This document shows positions 30,234 through 38,302 of a DNA stretch of 64,000 bases, one piece after another. A program made the position numbers and the translations under genes. The DNA comes from Bacteroides sp. 519 (lineage in GTDB: Bacteria > Bacteroidota > Bacteroidia > Bacteroidales > Bacteroidaceae): NCBI RefSeq assembly GCF_010500955.1, contig NZ_QVMJ01000010.1, forward strand, positions 1 to 64,000. Direction: 5' to 3'. Position 1 is the stretch's first letter. The number at the start of each line of letters is the position of its first letter. Below the pieces are notes generated by a model, which was given only the letters and a program-made list of their open reading frames with translations, searched no databases and was not told the DNA's origin.

Positions 30234-31346
30234 TTACTTTCCTAATCGTCCTTGTTTGTAAGAGCCTTCACGAATAACTTTCCCTGCACTATCAGTTTCA
30301 ACAAACGGACCATCTTTTATGCCTTGTTTAAAGGTTCCTTCATAGCGTACGCCATTGGAATCAATTTCTACTCCTTTACCATCTTTTAAACCATTCACAA
30401 AATTACCTTTATATATGGTTCCGTCTTTTAGGGTTAAGGTACCTTGTCCTTCAGGTTGAGTATTTTTCATTTCACCTTCATATATATCTCCGTTGCTCCA
30501 CCGGTATTTACCTTTTCCTTCAGGTTTATCTTCAACCCAGGTTCCTTCGTATTCTGCTCCATGTGCCCAGGTTAATGTACCCCGTCCATGTTGCATACCT
30601 TCTTTAAATTCTCCTACATATTTATCGCCATTGGCATGATAATAAATTCCGGCACCTGTACGTTGTCCGTTTTTATAGGCTCCTTCGTAACGGTCACCAT
30701 CACTGAAATAATAAATACCCTTTCCGTGTTGTACTCCATTTAACCAATCGCCAACATATTTATCACCATTGAAGTACAGAAAAGTACCTTTTCCGTTATG
30801 AACATCATTTTTCCACTGACCTTCGTATTTAGCTCCATCGTCCCAGGTATATGTACCTTTTCCATTCTTCTTGTCGTCTTTCCATTCGCCTACATACTTC
30901 GAACCGTTGCGCCAGGTGTATGTTCCGGTACCTTCGCGTTTTCCCATATTCCAAGCTCCTTTGTAAGTATCTCCGGTGTGATAATACATGGTGCCTTCTC
31001 CTTGTTCCAGATCTTCGAACCACGCTCCATCGTATTTATTATTATTCAAAAAATAATAGATACCTTGTCCTTGTTTCTTATCTTGTAACCATTGACCTTC
31101 ATATTTCTCACCATCGGAAAGCATGTGAATTCCCAATCCTTCACGCAATCCTTTCACATATTCACCCTCATAAACATCTCCATTCTGATAAACAGTTTTT
31201 CCTTTACCATTGGGTTTACGACTTTTTAGTTCTCCTGTATATACAGAGCCGTCTTTAAATTTATAAGTACCTATTTTAATGTTTTTTTGGGCCCATCCTA
31301 TTTGTGAAAAGAATATGCAAACGAGTAGTGTATATATGTATTTCAT
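30234..31346 (-). CDS. Secreted MORN-repeat protein
   Basis: This protein of about 370 residues has a signal peptide (MKYIYTLLVCIFFSQIGWAQ) and then essentially nothing but 23-residue MORN repeats, about 14 of them, with the pattern G.Y.GEW.nGk.hGkGty. MORN arrays form extended beta sheets that bind lipids or proteins. The exported location is typical of Bacteroidetes versions, whose role is unknown. A TAACTTTG word on the minus strand (31382-31389) places the transcript start near 31375, so the start is 31346, or at most 31370, not 31421. Confidence 0.87.
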   Translation of the reverse strand: MKYIYTLLVCIFFSQIGWAQKNIKIGTYKFKDGSVYTGELKSRKPNGKGKTVYQNGDVYEGEYVKGLREGLGIHMLSDGEKYEGQWLQDKKQGQGIYYFLNNNKYDGAWFEDLEQGEGTMYYHTGDTYKGAWNMGKREGTGTYTWRNGSKYVGEWKDDKKNGKGTYTWDDGAKYEGQWKNDVHNGKGTFLYFNGDKYVGDWLNGVQHGKGIYYFSDGDRYEGAYKNGQRTGAGIYYHANGDKYVGEFKEGMQHGRGTLTWAHGAEYEGTWVEDKPEGKGKYRWSNGDIYEGEMKNTQPEGQGTLTLKDGTIYKGNFVNGLKDGKGVEIDSNGVRYEGTFKQGIKDGPFVETDSAGKVIREGSYKQGRLGK

Positions 31347-31426
31347 CTTGTTCTCTTTTATTTTATTCATTTTGTTTTTGACAAAGTTATAACTTATCAC
31401 TGAAATCCGTGACTTCTGCAAAAATT

Positions 31427-32719
31427 TTAAGATAAGTTTTTTCCTGCTATAACTTCCTTTAAGTTTTCTTTATCTAAATACTTGCATGCTAAATCCAATA
31501 AATCAGTAGGAGTTGTTTCTTTTACTGCTTTCAACGAATCATCAAAAAAACAATTATCCAACCCCGAAGTATGAATAAAAATCCATGCATCAGCCAAACC
31601 TAAAGAAGATTCATAGCTTCGAGACATTTCTCCAATCATATAATTTTTTACTATTGAAAGTTCTTTCTCGCTTACTCTTGTTGTTTGCAAAACATCAATC
31701 TCCCTGTATACCTCATTTATCAAAGAGTCTACATATTCGTTAGCTGTTTCAGTACTGATAGTTAATAAACCTGTTCCCGGATAAAAGAACAATCCGGCAG
31801 AGATACCATAAGTGTATCCCTTATCTTCACGAATATTCGACATTAAACGGCTACCAAAGTATCCGCCAAATAAAGTTATTAATACCCGTAGCTTTAAATA
31901 GTCGGGATGTTGGCGAGGAATAGAAAATTCTCCCAGCTTAACCGCACTTTGCAAAGCATCCTTACATTCTGTGAAAATTCTTTTTGATTTAATGGTACTA
32001 ATTGGATAATCGATAGTGCTTATCTGATTATTACCATTTCCGAATTTATCCTTTCCAAAAGAGTTTTCAATAAGTGATTTTGTACTTTCGGTTACTTTCC
32101 CTGATAAGTAAATAGAGCAATTTTTGTAGTGATAGGATGATCTATAGAACTCGCATAACATTTCCCGGTTTACTTTTTCATAATCTTTTTCATTCACCAA
32201 ACGGGCACATGGATTCTGATCGCCAAACAATGAAGACAGCAGATTTCTGTGAGCAATAAAATCAACTCTGGTAGAATTTATTAAGAACTGCTGCAAATTG
32301 GCTTTTAATAAAGTAGAAAGCTCTTTCTCCGGAAAAACCGGTTCCTTAACTATTGATTCAAGAATCTCCAATGTTTGAGGAAGATACTTTATTAACGAGT
32401 ATAAAGTAATGTATGCATATTCAAGAGAGCTGGATAGTTCAAGCCATGCACCATAATAATCCAGTTTCTCTGCAATTTCTCCAGCCGAATATTTTTCGGT
32501 TCCTTCACGAAGCATCCGGTTGGTAAAAAGGGCTTGTAGCTTGTAAGCTTGTTGCCAACTTCCTCCTTTGAAAACAATATCCATACGAATAACATCCTGT
32601 TCACCGGAATTAATAACATACACAGGTATACCATTGGGCATTACAATCTTCTCCGGGTGTTGGATATTGATTTTGTCTAAAGGTTGTATCGATGGTTGGG
32701 TTTTACGTTCGGGCATCAT
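31427..32719 (-). CDS. M16 (insulinase/PqqL-type) family protein without the zinc motif
   Basis: This 430-residue protein has the two-domain M16 fold: VMPNGIPVYVINSGEQDVIRM at the start and SNIREDKGYTYGISAGL in the C-terminal half. The catalytic HxxEH is absent; the matching place reads GGSWQQAYKLQALFTNRMLREG. The Arg...Tyr pair in REDKGYTY is kept. In two-subunit M16 proteases one partner lacks zinc ligands but supplies this Arg/Tyr pair, so this is probably the non-catalytic partner; no catalytic partner is in the window. It overlaps kdsB by 4 bp. Confidence 0.88.
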   Translation of the reverse strand: MMPERKTQPSIQPLDKINIQHPEKIVMPNGIPVYVINSGEQDVIRMDIVFKGGSWQQAYKLQALFTNRMLREGTEKYSAGEIAEKLDYYGAWLELSSSLEYAYITLYSLIKYLPQTLEILESIVKEPVFPEKELSTLLKANLQQFLINSTRVDFIAHRNLLSSLFGDQNPCARLVNEKDYEKVNREMLCEFYRSSYHYKNCSIYLSGKVTESTKSLIENSFGKDKFGNGNNQISTIDYPISTIKSKRIFTECKDALQSAVKLGEFSIPRQHPDYLKLRVLITLFGGYFGSRLMSNIREDKGYTYGISAGLFFYPGTGLLTISTETANEYVDSLINEVYREIDVLQTTRVSEKELSIVKNYMIGEMSRSYESSLGLADAWIFIHTSGLDNCFFDDSLKAVKETTPTDLLDLACKYLDKENLKEVIAGKNLS

Positions 32720-33471
32720 TCTGTTATTTGATTCAAAAACAGTTCGGCACGTTGTAAATCTTCGGGAGTATCAATACCTATTGTTTCTACATGTGTGATT
32801 CCTGTTTTTATTTTATAACCATTTTCCAGCCACCGCAGTTGTTCAAGAGATTCGGCCAACTCTAATGATGATTGTGCTAATGTTGTTATTTCTTTCAACA
32901 CATCCGAACGATAAGCATAAAGGCCAATATGTTTATAATAGATATGATGTTTAAGCCATTCTTGTTTGGTTACATTACGCTGATAAGGAATTACTGAACG
33001 ACTAAAATACAGTGCATTCATATTCTTATCAACTATTACTTTGGGAGAATTAGGATTTTCAAGCATTTCAATATCATCTTCGGCTGCAAAAGGTTTAACT
33101 AAAGTAGCAATCTGAACAGATGAATCGGTAAAACATTCTTTTATCGTTTCCAATTGCGATAGCTGAATAAAAGGTTCATCGCCCTGAATATTCACCACAA
33201 CATCATAATTTCCAGGAACTTTGGTATATGCCTCATAACAACGGTCAGTTCCGCTTTGGTGCAATGATGATGTCATAACTACTTTTCCACCAAATCCCAA
33301 TACAACATTTTCAATCCGCTCATCATCTGTGGCTACGTATACATCTTCAAATGCTCCCAATACTTGTTCATATACCCTTTGGATCATAGGTTTGCCTCCT
33401 AAAACCGCCAAAGGTTTGGCCGGAAAACGTGTAGATGCGTATCGGGCCGGTATAATTGCTAAGAATTTCAT
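32716..33471 (-). CDS. kdsB: 3-deoxy-manno-octulosonate cytidylyltransferase
   Basis: KdsB activates Kdo as CMP-Kdo for the lipid A inner core. The 251-residue protein shows IPARYASTRFPAKPLAVLGGKPMI (shown by IPARYASTRFP at residues 6-16), VYVATDD, SGTDRC and VVNIQGDEPFI, all conserved in KdsB. The start overlaps the folK-like gene by 4 bp and the stop overlaps the M16 gene by 4 bp, so translation is coupled across three genes. Confidence 0.96.
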   Translation of the reverse strand: MKFLAIIPARYASTRFPAKPLAVLGGKPMIQRVYEQVLGAFEDVYVATDDERIENVVLGFGGKVVMTSSLHQSGTDRCYEAYTKVPGNYDVVVNIQGDEPFIQLSQLETIKECFTDSSVQIATLVKPFAAEDDIEMLENPNSPKVIVDKNMNALYFSRSVIPYQRNVTKQEWLKHHIYYKHIGLYAYRSDVLKEITTLAQSSLELAESLEQLRWLENGYKIKTGITHVETIGIDTPEDLQRAELFLNQITE

Positions 33472-33851
33472 TTTCTAGTCTTCGTTAATATTGTTTTAAT
33501 TCCATCAATCACATATTGACGTTTCATATCTTCCGGTTTAAGCACAATATCATCAACCATTAAAATATCAATATCCAAAGCTATTATTCCCCTGGCTGTA
33601 TCTTCTTTAGTTCGTCCTGCAGAAGATTCTATCTGTTTCATTAGGCATCGAACTTCTTCCGGATTTTGTTCCGATTCAAATCTGGCAACCTGATTTAAAA
33701 AAAGGGAATCATTAGCAATAAATAATGGCTTGGTTTCAATTTCTTCACCAAATATGATTGATGAGAATAAGTGTGTTAAGTGTGTTCTGGCAAAGAGTAG
33801 TTTTTCCTCTTTGCCTGAATTACTGCCCATGCATATTAAATATACATGCAT
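33468..33851 (-). CDS. folK: Short HPPK-like pyrophosphokinase
   Basis: HPPK transfers pyrophosphate to 6-hydroxymethyl-dihydropterin in folate synthesis. The 127-residue frame has CMGSNSG at the start, EIETKPLFI, SLFLNQVARFES and ARGIIALDIDIL with the metal-binding Asp pair. It is shorter than typical HPPK (about 160), mainly at the C-terminus. The longer frame to 33995 lies inside the PBP1A gene and is not family-like, so I start at 33851. It lies 4 bp after PBP1A and overlaps kdsB by 4 bp. It may be a short Bacteroidetes variant or one with altered function. Confidence 0.78.
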   Translation of the reverse strand: MHVYLICMGSNSGKEEKLLFARTHLTHLFSSIIFGEEIETKPLFIANDSLFLNQVARFESEQNPEEVRCLMKQIESSAGRTKEDTARGIIALDIDILMVDDIVLKPEDMKRQYVIDGIKTILTKTRK

Positions 33852-33855
33852 GTTT

Positions 33856-36189
33856 TTAGTTAAATAAATCGTCCAGACCTCCCAGCTCGAACTGTTCCGA
33901 TTCTGAAGAAGAAGGTGTAGTGGGGCCACATGGTGAATAACCTTTTGGGAATTGGAATTTTTCTTCCGGATCGTATCCCAATGTTTCATCAGCAAGTACT
34001 TTCTTCATGTAAATCCCCCAGATGGGAAGGGCCATAACTGCTCCTTGTCCGTTAGTCATGGTGTCAAAGTGGATATCACGTTCTTCACCTCCAATCCAAA
34101 CACCTGATACCAATGAAGGAGTAAAACCAATAAACCAACCATCCGAATTATAATTAGTGGTTCCTGTTTTACCGCCTATTTCAGCTTTTATTTGATAAAT
34201 TCTTTTTGCTCTGTTACCTGTTCCTTCGTTTACTACTGCACGAAGCATATCTAACATTTTATAAGTACTTGATACACTTATCACTTCTTTCATGCGGGGA
34301 GTGAATGTGGCCAATACATTTCCTTCATTGTCTTCTATACGTGTCACAAATAACGGAGATACCCTGATGCCTTTGTTAGCAAAAGCAGTATAAGCGCCCA
34401 CCATCTCTCCTACAGATATTTCACATGGTCCGAGACTTAATGAAGGAGAGGCTACAATATCCTGATTCTGTGCTCCAAAGTCATGAATCAACCTTACCAA
34501 CGCATAAGGATTTAATCTATCAATTAAATAGGCAGATATCCAGTTACTTGAACGTGACAACCCCCATTTCAGTGTAACCATTTCTCCATATCTGTCTTTT
34601 ATACTATTACGGGGGCTCCATGGCGTTCCGTTTTCATCAAAAAGTGTATATTCTACATGCCTTGCTACATCACATGGAGTATACCCGCTTTCCATAGCCA
34701 ATGTATATAAAAACGGTTTTACTGTTGAACCTACCTGACGACGCCCTACCATTGCCATATCGTATTGGAAATAGTTGTAATTAGGACCGCCAACATAAGC
34801 TTTTACATGCCCATTCATCGGATTCATAGACAAAAATCCGGCGCGTAAGAAATGTTTGTAGTATTTAATCGAGTCTAATGGGGTAAGTATTGTGTCCTTA
34901 TTGCCTTTCCAAGTAAATACAGACATTGATTCCGGAGTATTAAATGCTTTTTCTATTTCTGCATCAGATGCTCCGGCGGCTTTCATTGAACGGTATCTGT
35001 CACTTTGTTTGATGGATCTATCTAAGATAGCACTAACTTCATCTTTTTTCAACCGGCTGCTATAAGGTGCTGTTGATCTTCCTTTTTTCTCAGCAAAAAA
35101 ACGATCCTGAAGGAAATCTCCCAGATGCTCTTCAACAGCTTCTTCGGCATACTGTTGCATGCGCGAGTCAATAGTGGTAAAAATTTTAAGACCATCAGTG
35201 TAAATACTGTAATTTGAGCCGTCTCTCTTTTTGTTTTTCTGACACCAACCAAACAATGGATCGGTTTCCCAAGCTATTGAATCATCGTAAAACTTTTGTT
35301 TCTGCCAGGTTTTGTATTCACTTCTAACAGGTTGTTTTGCTGTCATAACCCCACGCAAGTATTCACGGAAATATGTTGCCGAACCTTCTTTATGGTCTAC
35401 CCGATTATATTTTAATGTCAAAGGTAATGCTTGTAAAGAATCACTTTGTTGTTTGGTGATATATCCTGCTTTTTCCATTTGTTCAATAACTACATTTCGT
35501 CTGCCTTTAGAGCGTTCGGCAAAACGAAGCGGGTTATAGTATGAGGGGTTTTTACACATCCCTACCAAGGTAGCAGCTTCTTCTATTTTAAGATTCTTTG
35601 GGTCGGTACTGAAATATGTATGTGCAGCTGTTTTAATACCTACAGCATTATTCAGGAAATCGAATTTATTTAAATATAGTGTTAGAATTTCTTCTTTGGT
35701 ATAATATTTTTCAAGCTTTACTGCAATTACCCATTCAATAGGTTTTTGAAGTACACGTTCCATAAAATCGTCAGCTTTAGGAGAGTAAAGCAACTTAGAT
35801 AATTGCTGAGTAATAGTACTACCACCACCTGCATTCTTCTTCATCAGGATTCCACGTTTTACAACAGCTCTTGCCAATCCTTTGGCATCAATACCCGAAT
35901 GCTCGGAAAAACGAATATCTTCTGTTGCAATTAGTGCTTTTATCAAATCGGCAGAAAGTTCATCATATCCTGTATAAACACGATTTTCCGTACTTAATGA
36001 CCATGTTCCTAGCAGATTACCATCTGCCGAGAATATTTCGGTTGCAAATTTATAATTGGGATTTTCCAGTTCTTTTACCGGGGGCATATAACCTATTTTT
36101 CCAGTAGCTATAGCTGCAAAGATTCCTACACATGCCAATACAACAATAGCAAAAAGTACCCAAAGGGTTATAACTATCTTCTTTATCAT
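33856..36189 (-). CDS. Penicillin-binding protein 1A, bifunctional
   Basis: This class A PBP polymerises and crosslinks peptidoglycan at the outer face of the inner membrane. The 777-residue protein has a membrane anchor (about 5-28), a glycosyltransferase GT51 domain (about 55-235, with ATEDIRFSEHSGID and GGSTITQQLSKLL) and a transpeptidase domain (about 400-740) with Ser488 in GSTVKPF, SSN and KTGTTNYNSDGWFIG. It is first in the operon PBP1A-folK-kdsB-M16, with a good promoter at 36237-36267. Confidence 0.96.
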   Translation of the reverse strand: MIKKIVITLWVLFAIVVLACVGIFAAIATGKIGYMPPVKELENPNYKFATEIFSADGNLLGTWSLSTENRVYTGYDELSADLIKALIATEDIRFSEHSGIDAKGLARAVVKRGILMKKNAGGGSTITQQLSKLLYSPKADDFMERVLQKPIEWVIAVKLEKYYTKEEILTLYLNKFDFLNNAVGIKTAAHTYFSTDPKNLKIEEAATLVGMCKNPSYYNPLRFAERSKGRRNVVIEQMEKAGYITKQQSDSLQALPLTLKYNRVDHKEGSATYFREYLRGVMTAKQPVRSEYKTWQKQKFYDDSIAWETDPLFGWCQKNKKRDGSNYSIYTDGLKIFTTIDSRMQQYAEEAVEEHLGDFLQDRFFAEKKGRSTAPYSSRLKKDEVSAILDRSIKQSDRYRSMKAAGASDAEIEKAFNTPESMSVFTWKGNKDTILTPLDSIKYYKHFLRAGFLSMNPMNGHVKAYVGGPNYNYFQYDMAMVGRRQVGSTVKPFLYTLAMESGYTPCDVARHVEYTLFDENGTPWSPRNSIKDRYGEMVTLKWGLSRSSNWISAYLIDRLNPYALVRLIHDFGAQNQDIVASPSLSLGPCEISVGEMVGAYTAFANKGIRVSPLFVTRIEDNEGNVLATFTPRMKEVISVSSTYKMLDMLRAVVNEGTGNRAKRIYQIKAEIGGKTGTTNYNSDGWFIGFTPSLVSGVWIGGEERDIHFDTMTNGQGAVMALPIWGIYMKKVLADETLGYDPEEKFQFPKGYSPCGPTTPSSSESEQFELGGLDDLFN

Positions 36190-36236
36190 TATAATCAGTC
36201 GTTTATTGAATGACGCGTTTTATTATAAACAAGTTA

Positions 36237-36267
36237 CAAAAGTAACATAAAACTTGCTTTCATCCAA
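36237..36267 (-). promoter_or_regulatory. Promoter of the PBP1A operon
   Basis: On the minus strand TTG (36265-36267) is followed after 20 bases by TACTTTTG (36237-36244). The leader to the ATG at 36189 is about 40 bases. Confidence 0.7.
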
Positions 36268-36307
36268 TAAACGAAAGGATTCTTACACATTATTTATATG
36301 ATACTTT

Positions 36308-37459
36308 CTATCGAACCTTTTTCTTCAAGTAATAAGGATAAGTAAAAATCACAAAATAGAGAAGTGCAAAAGAAGCAAAAAACATAGCTGTTTGATACAC
36401 AATGAGGGAACTATAATTATCTTTCAGATAGCAGGAAACACACAATCCGATAGCTAGTCCTATGCCCCACGATAATAAATTTGTGCTGTTGGCAGAAGCT
36501 CGTTCGCAATGACTGGATAACTCTACAAACATCATCAAAAACAAGGGAGTAATCAAGCCAAGGGATATGCCAAGTAAAACACCTGAAATAGCTAAACCCA
36601 AAATGGAATTAAAAAGTATAAAAAATGAAACCGAAAGCACCAACAAGGTTAAACCAGACAAGATGGCTACCTTTCCATTCGATTTATTGATAAACCTTTT
36701 AAAGAGAATTGAAGTAGCAAAACCTAATATGACTACAAAAAAATAGGGAATTTTCCATCCATTAATCATTAGTAATGATTCTGCTTTAAAATGTATTAAA
36801 GGTACAAGCAACCCTGGCACAAAGGCAACCATTATCATATTTATAATCAAAACCCATCCTCTGGGCAAAAGAAATCTGTCTAATGATAATAAGCCGGAAC
36901 CAATCGGAGCCCGAAACGGTATATTGACCAGAAATAAATAAAGGATTGCAATTACTCCACAAAACAAAGCTCCATATACTGTATAGGTTAGATTGGTATT
37001 AAGATAAAAGAAACTTCCAATACTTATACCCAGAAACATTCCCAGTCGGGTTGACCAACCCAAGATAATATTTGCTTTATTTCGATATTCGGATGGAGTG
37101 ATATCAATAGAGATAGTGATAAGTGAAGAGCTAATAACCCCAAAAGCAACACCTTGAATAAAGGATAAAAAGAAAGCTTCTTCTTTATTATCAATTACCT
37201 GATAAACTATTGTTGCTACTAAAACTGTTATCAATGCCGTTATACAGAGGTATTTCCTTTTAAAAGCATCTATCAGATAATTGACAAAAGGTCCAGCAAC
37301 AATACGACCTGCTATCATAGATATAAAAATGTAACCGGCTTCTGTTATGGTTATATCCAACTGGTTTGCCATTGCCAGTGGTAATACTGGAAACAGCATA
37401 TAAATTGAAATAAACAGAAAAAAGTTGGCGAAATAAAGCCGCCGGAAATTACAATACAT
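36308..37459 (-). CDS. Major facilitator superfamily transporter
   Basis: This 383-residue inner membrane transporter has about 12 membrane segments. The loop between helices 2 and 3 reads SMIAGRIVAGPFVNYLIDAFKRK, the MFS motif A region. It is closest in feel to the arabinose-efflux/YfcJ-like MFS proteins common in Bacteroides; the substrate is unknown. A TACCTTTG -7 word on the minus strand (37508-37515) gives a leader of about 40 bases. It appears to be a single gene. Confidence 0.87.
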   Translation of the reverse strand: MYCNFRRLYFANFFLFISIYMLFPVLPLAMANQLDITITEAGYIFISMIAGRIVAGPFVNYLIDAFKRKYLCITALITVLVATIVYQVIDNKEEAFFLSFIQGVAFGVISSSLITISIDITPSEYRNKANIILGWSTRLGMFLGISIGSFFYLNTNLTYTVYGALFCGVIAILYLFLVNIPFRAPIGSGLLSLDRFLLPRGWVLIINMIMVAFVPGLLVPLIHFKAESLLMINGWKIPYFFVVILGFATSILFKRFINKSNGKVAILSGLTLLVLSVSFFILFNSILGLAISGVLLGISLGLITPLFLMMFVELSSHCERASANSTNLLSWGIGLAIGLCVSCYLKDNYSSLIVYQTAMFFASFALLYFVIFTYPYYLKKKVR

Positions 37460-37530
37460 AACTAGTTGAGATTTAGATTAATACCTATTTTCTGAACAAA
37501 TTGGGCGCAAAGGTATAACAATAATTTATA

Positions 37531-38175
37531 TTATACCAGCTGCTTTAGTTTTTCAAAGGTCATGCTTTTAAAATCATCTAATATGATATCAGCTTTACCC
37601 TCTAACGATTCTCTAGTATTTGTTGTTGCTAATCCAACAACTGTAGCTCCCGAAGCCCTTCCGGCTGTCAGTCCATGAAATGAATCTTCAAAAACAATTG
37701 AATTTTCAGGAGTGGCATCCAGCAACTTCATTCCTGAAAGAAAACATTCCGGATCGGGTTTTGAACGGGTAAAGCATTCTGCTGTGAGTATATGGTCGAA
37801 TAATTCTTTCATTTCGGGATGAACATGATATACATTATTCATTTTATTTTCATTTGAACTGGTTACTAAAGCAGTTCTCACATGATTTGCTTTTAAATCC
37901 CCTATAAAATCTTTAATCCCTGGTAAATACTCGTAAGTCATATCTTCCTCATATTTATCCAATCCTTTTGTTATCTGATCCTGTTCTTCGTACATACCAG
38001 AAAAATATTTATCAAAGATTTGTTTCAAGGTTTGCCCTTTTATTTTCTTTCCAAAATCTATTTCATCCAAATATTTGTGTCCTTGTTTGTCCCAGAATAT
38101 AGTATACTGTGGTTCTGTATCCATAACAACTCCATCAAAATCGAATAGAGCTGCTATTTTGTTTTGATTTTCCAT
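37531..38175 (-). CDS. HAD superfamily hydrolase, beta-phosphoglucomutase-like
   Basis: This 214-residue cytosolic phosphatase or mutase is of HAD subfamily IA. Motif I is FDFDGVVMDTEP (nucleophile Asp at about residue 13, from the MENQNK start), motif II VTSSNENK, motif III TRSKPDPECFL and motif IV IVFEDSFHGLTAGRASG. The small helical cap at about 18-85 is of the beta-PGM type. The substrate is likely a sugar phosphate. It lies downstream of fkp on the same strand, but a 33-bp hairpin separates them. Confidence 0.88.
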   Translation of the reverse strand: MENQNKIAALFDFDGVVMDTEPQYTIFWDKQGHKYLDEIDFGKKIKGQTLKQIFDKYFSGMYEEQDQITKGLDKYEEDMTYEYLPGIKDFIGDLKANHVRTALVTSSNENKMNNVYHVHPEMKELFDHILTAECFTRSKPDPECFLSGMKLLDATPENSIVFEDSFHGLTAGRASGATVVGLATTNTRESLEGKADIILDDFKSMTFEKLKQLV

Positions 38176-38221
38176 TTTATGCATCTTTAAATTATAACGC
38201 TAAGTTCTATGATTTTTTTTA

Positions 38222-38296
38222 AACGCTAAGTTACGCCTAGTTTCGCAGAGTATAATAATATAGTATACTCTGCGAAACTAGGCGTAACTTAGCGTT
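38222..38296. terminator. Very long perfect hairpin, 33-bp stem, 9-base loop
   Basis: Bases 38222-38254 are the exact reverse complement of 38264-38296. An extra copy of the outer word AACGCTAAGTT lies at 38196-38206, with an eight-T run between. On the minus strand the hairpin follows the fkp stop by six bases, so it may terminate that transcript. Its length far exceeds an ordinary terminator and suggests a dispersed repeat element. Confidence 0.85.
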
Positions 38297-38302
38297 AAGA
38301 TG

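Noticed and set aside
33852..33995. Longer start of the folK-like gene
   Set aside because: The extra 48 residues are encoded inside the PBP1A coding region and do not resemble HPPK.
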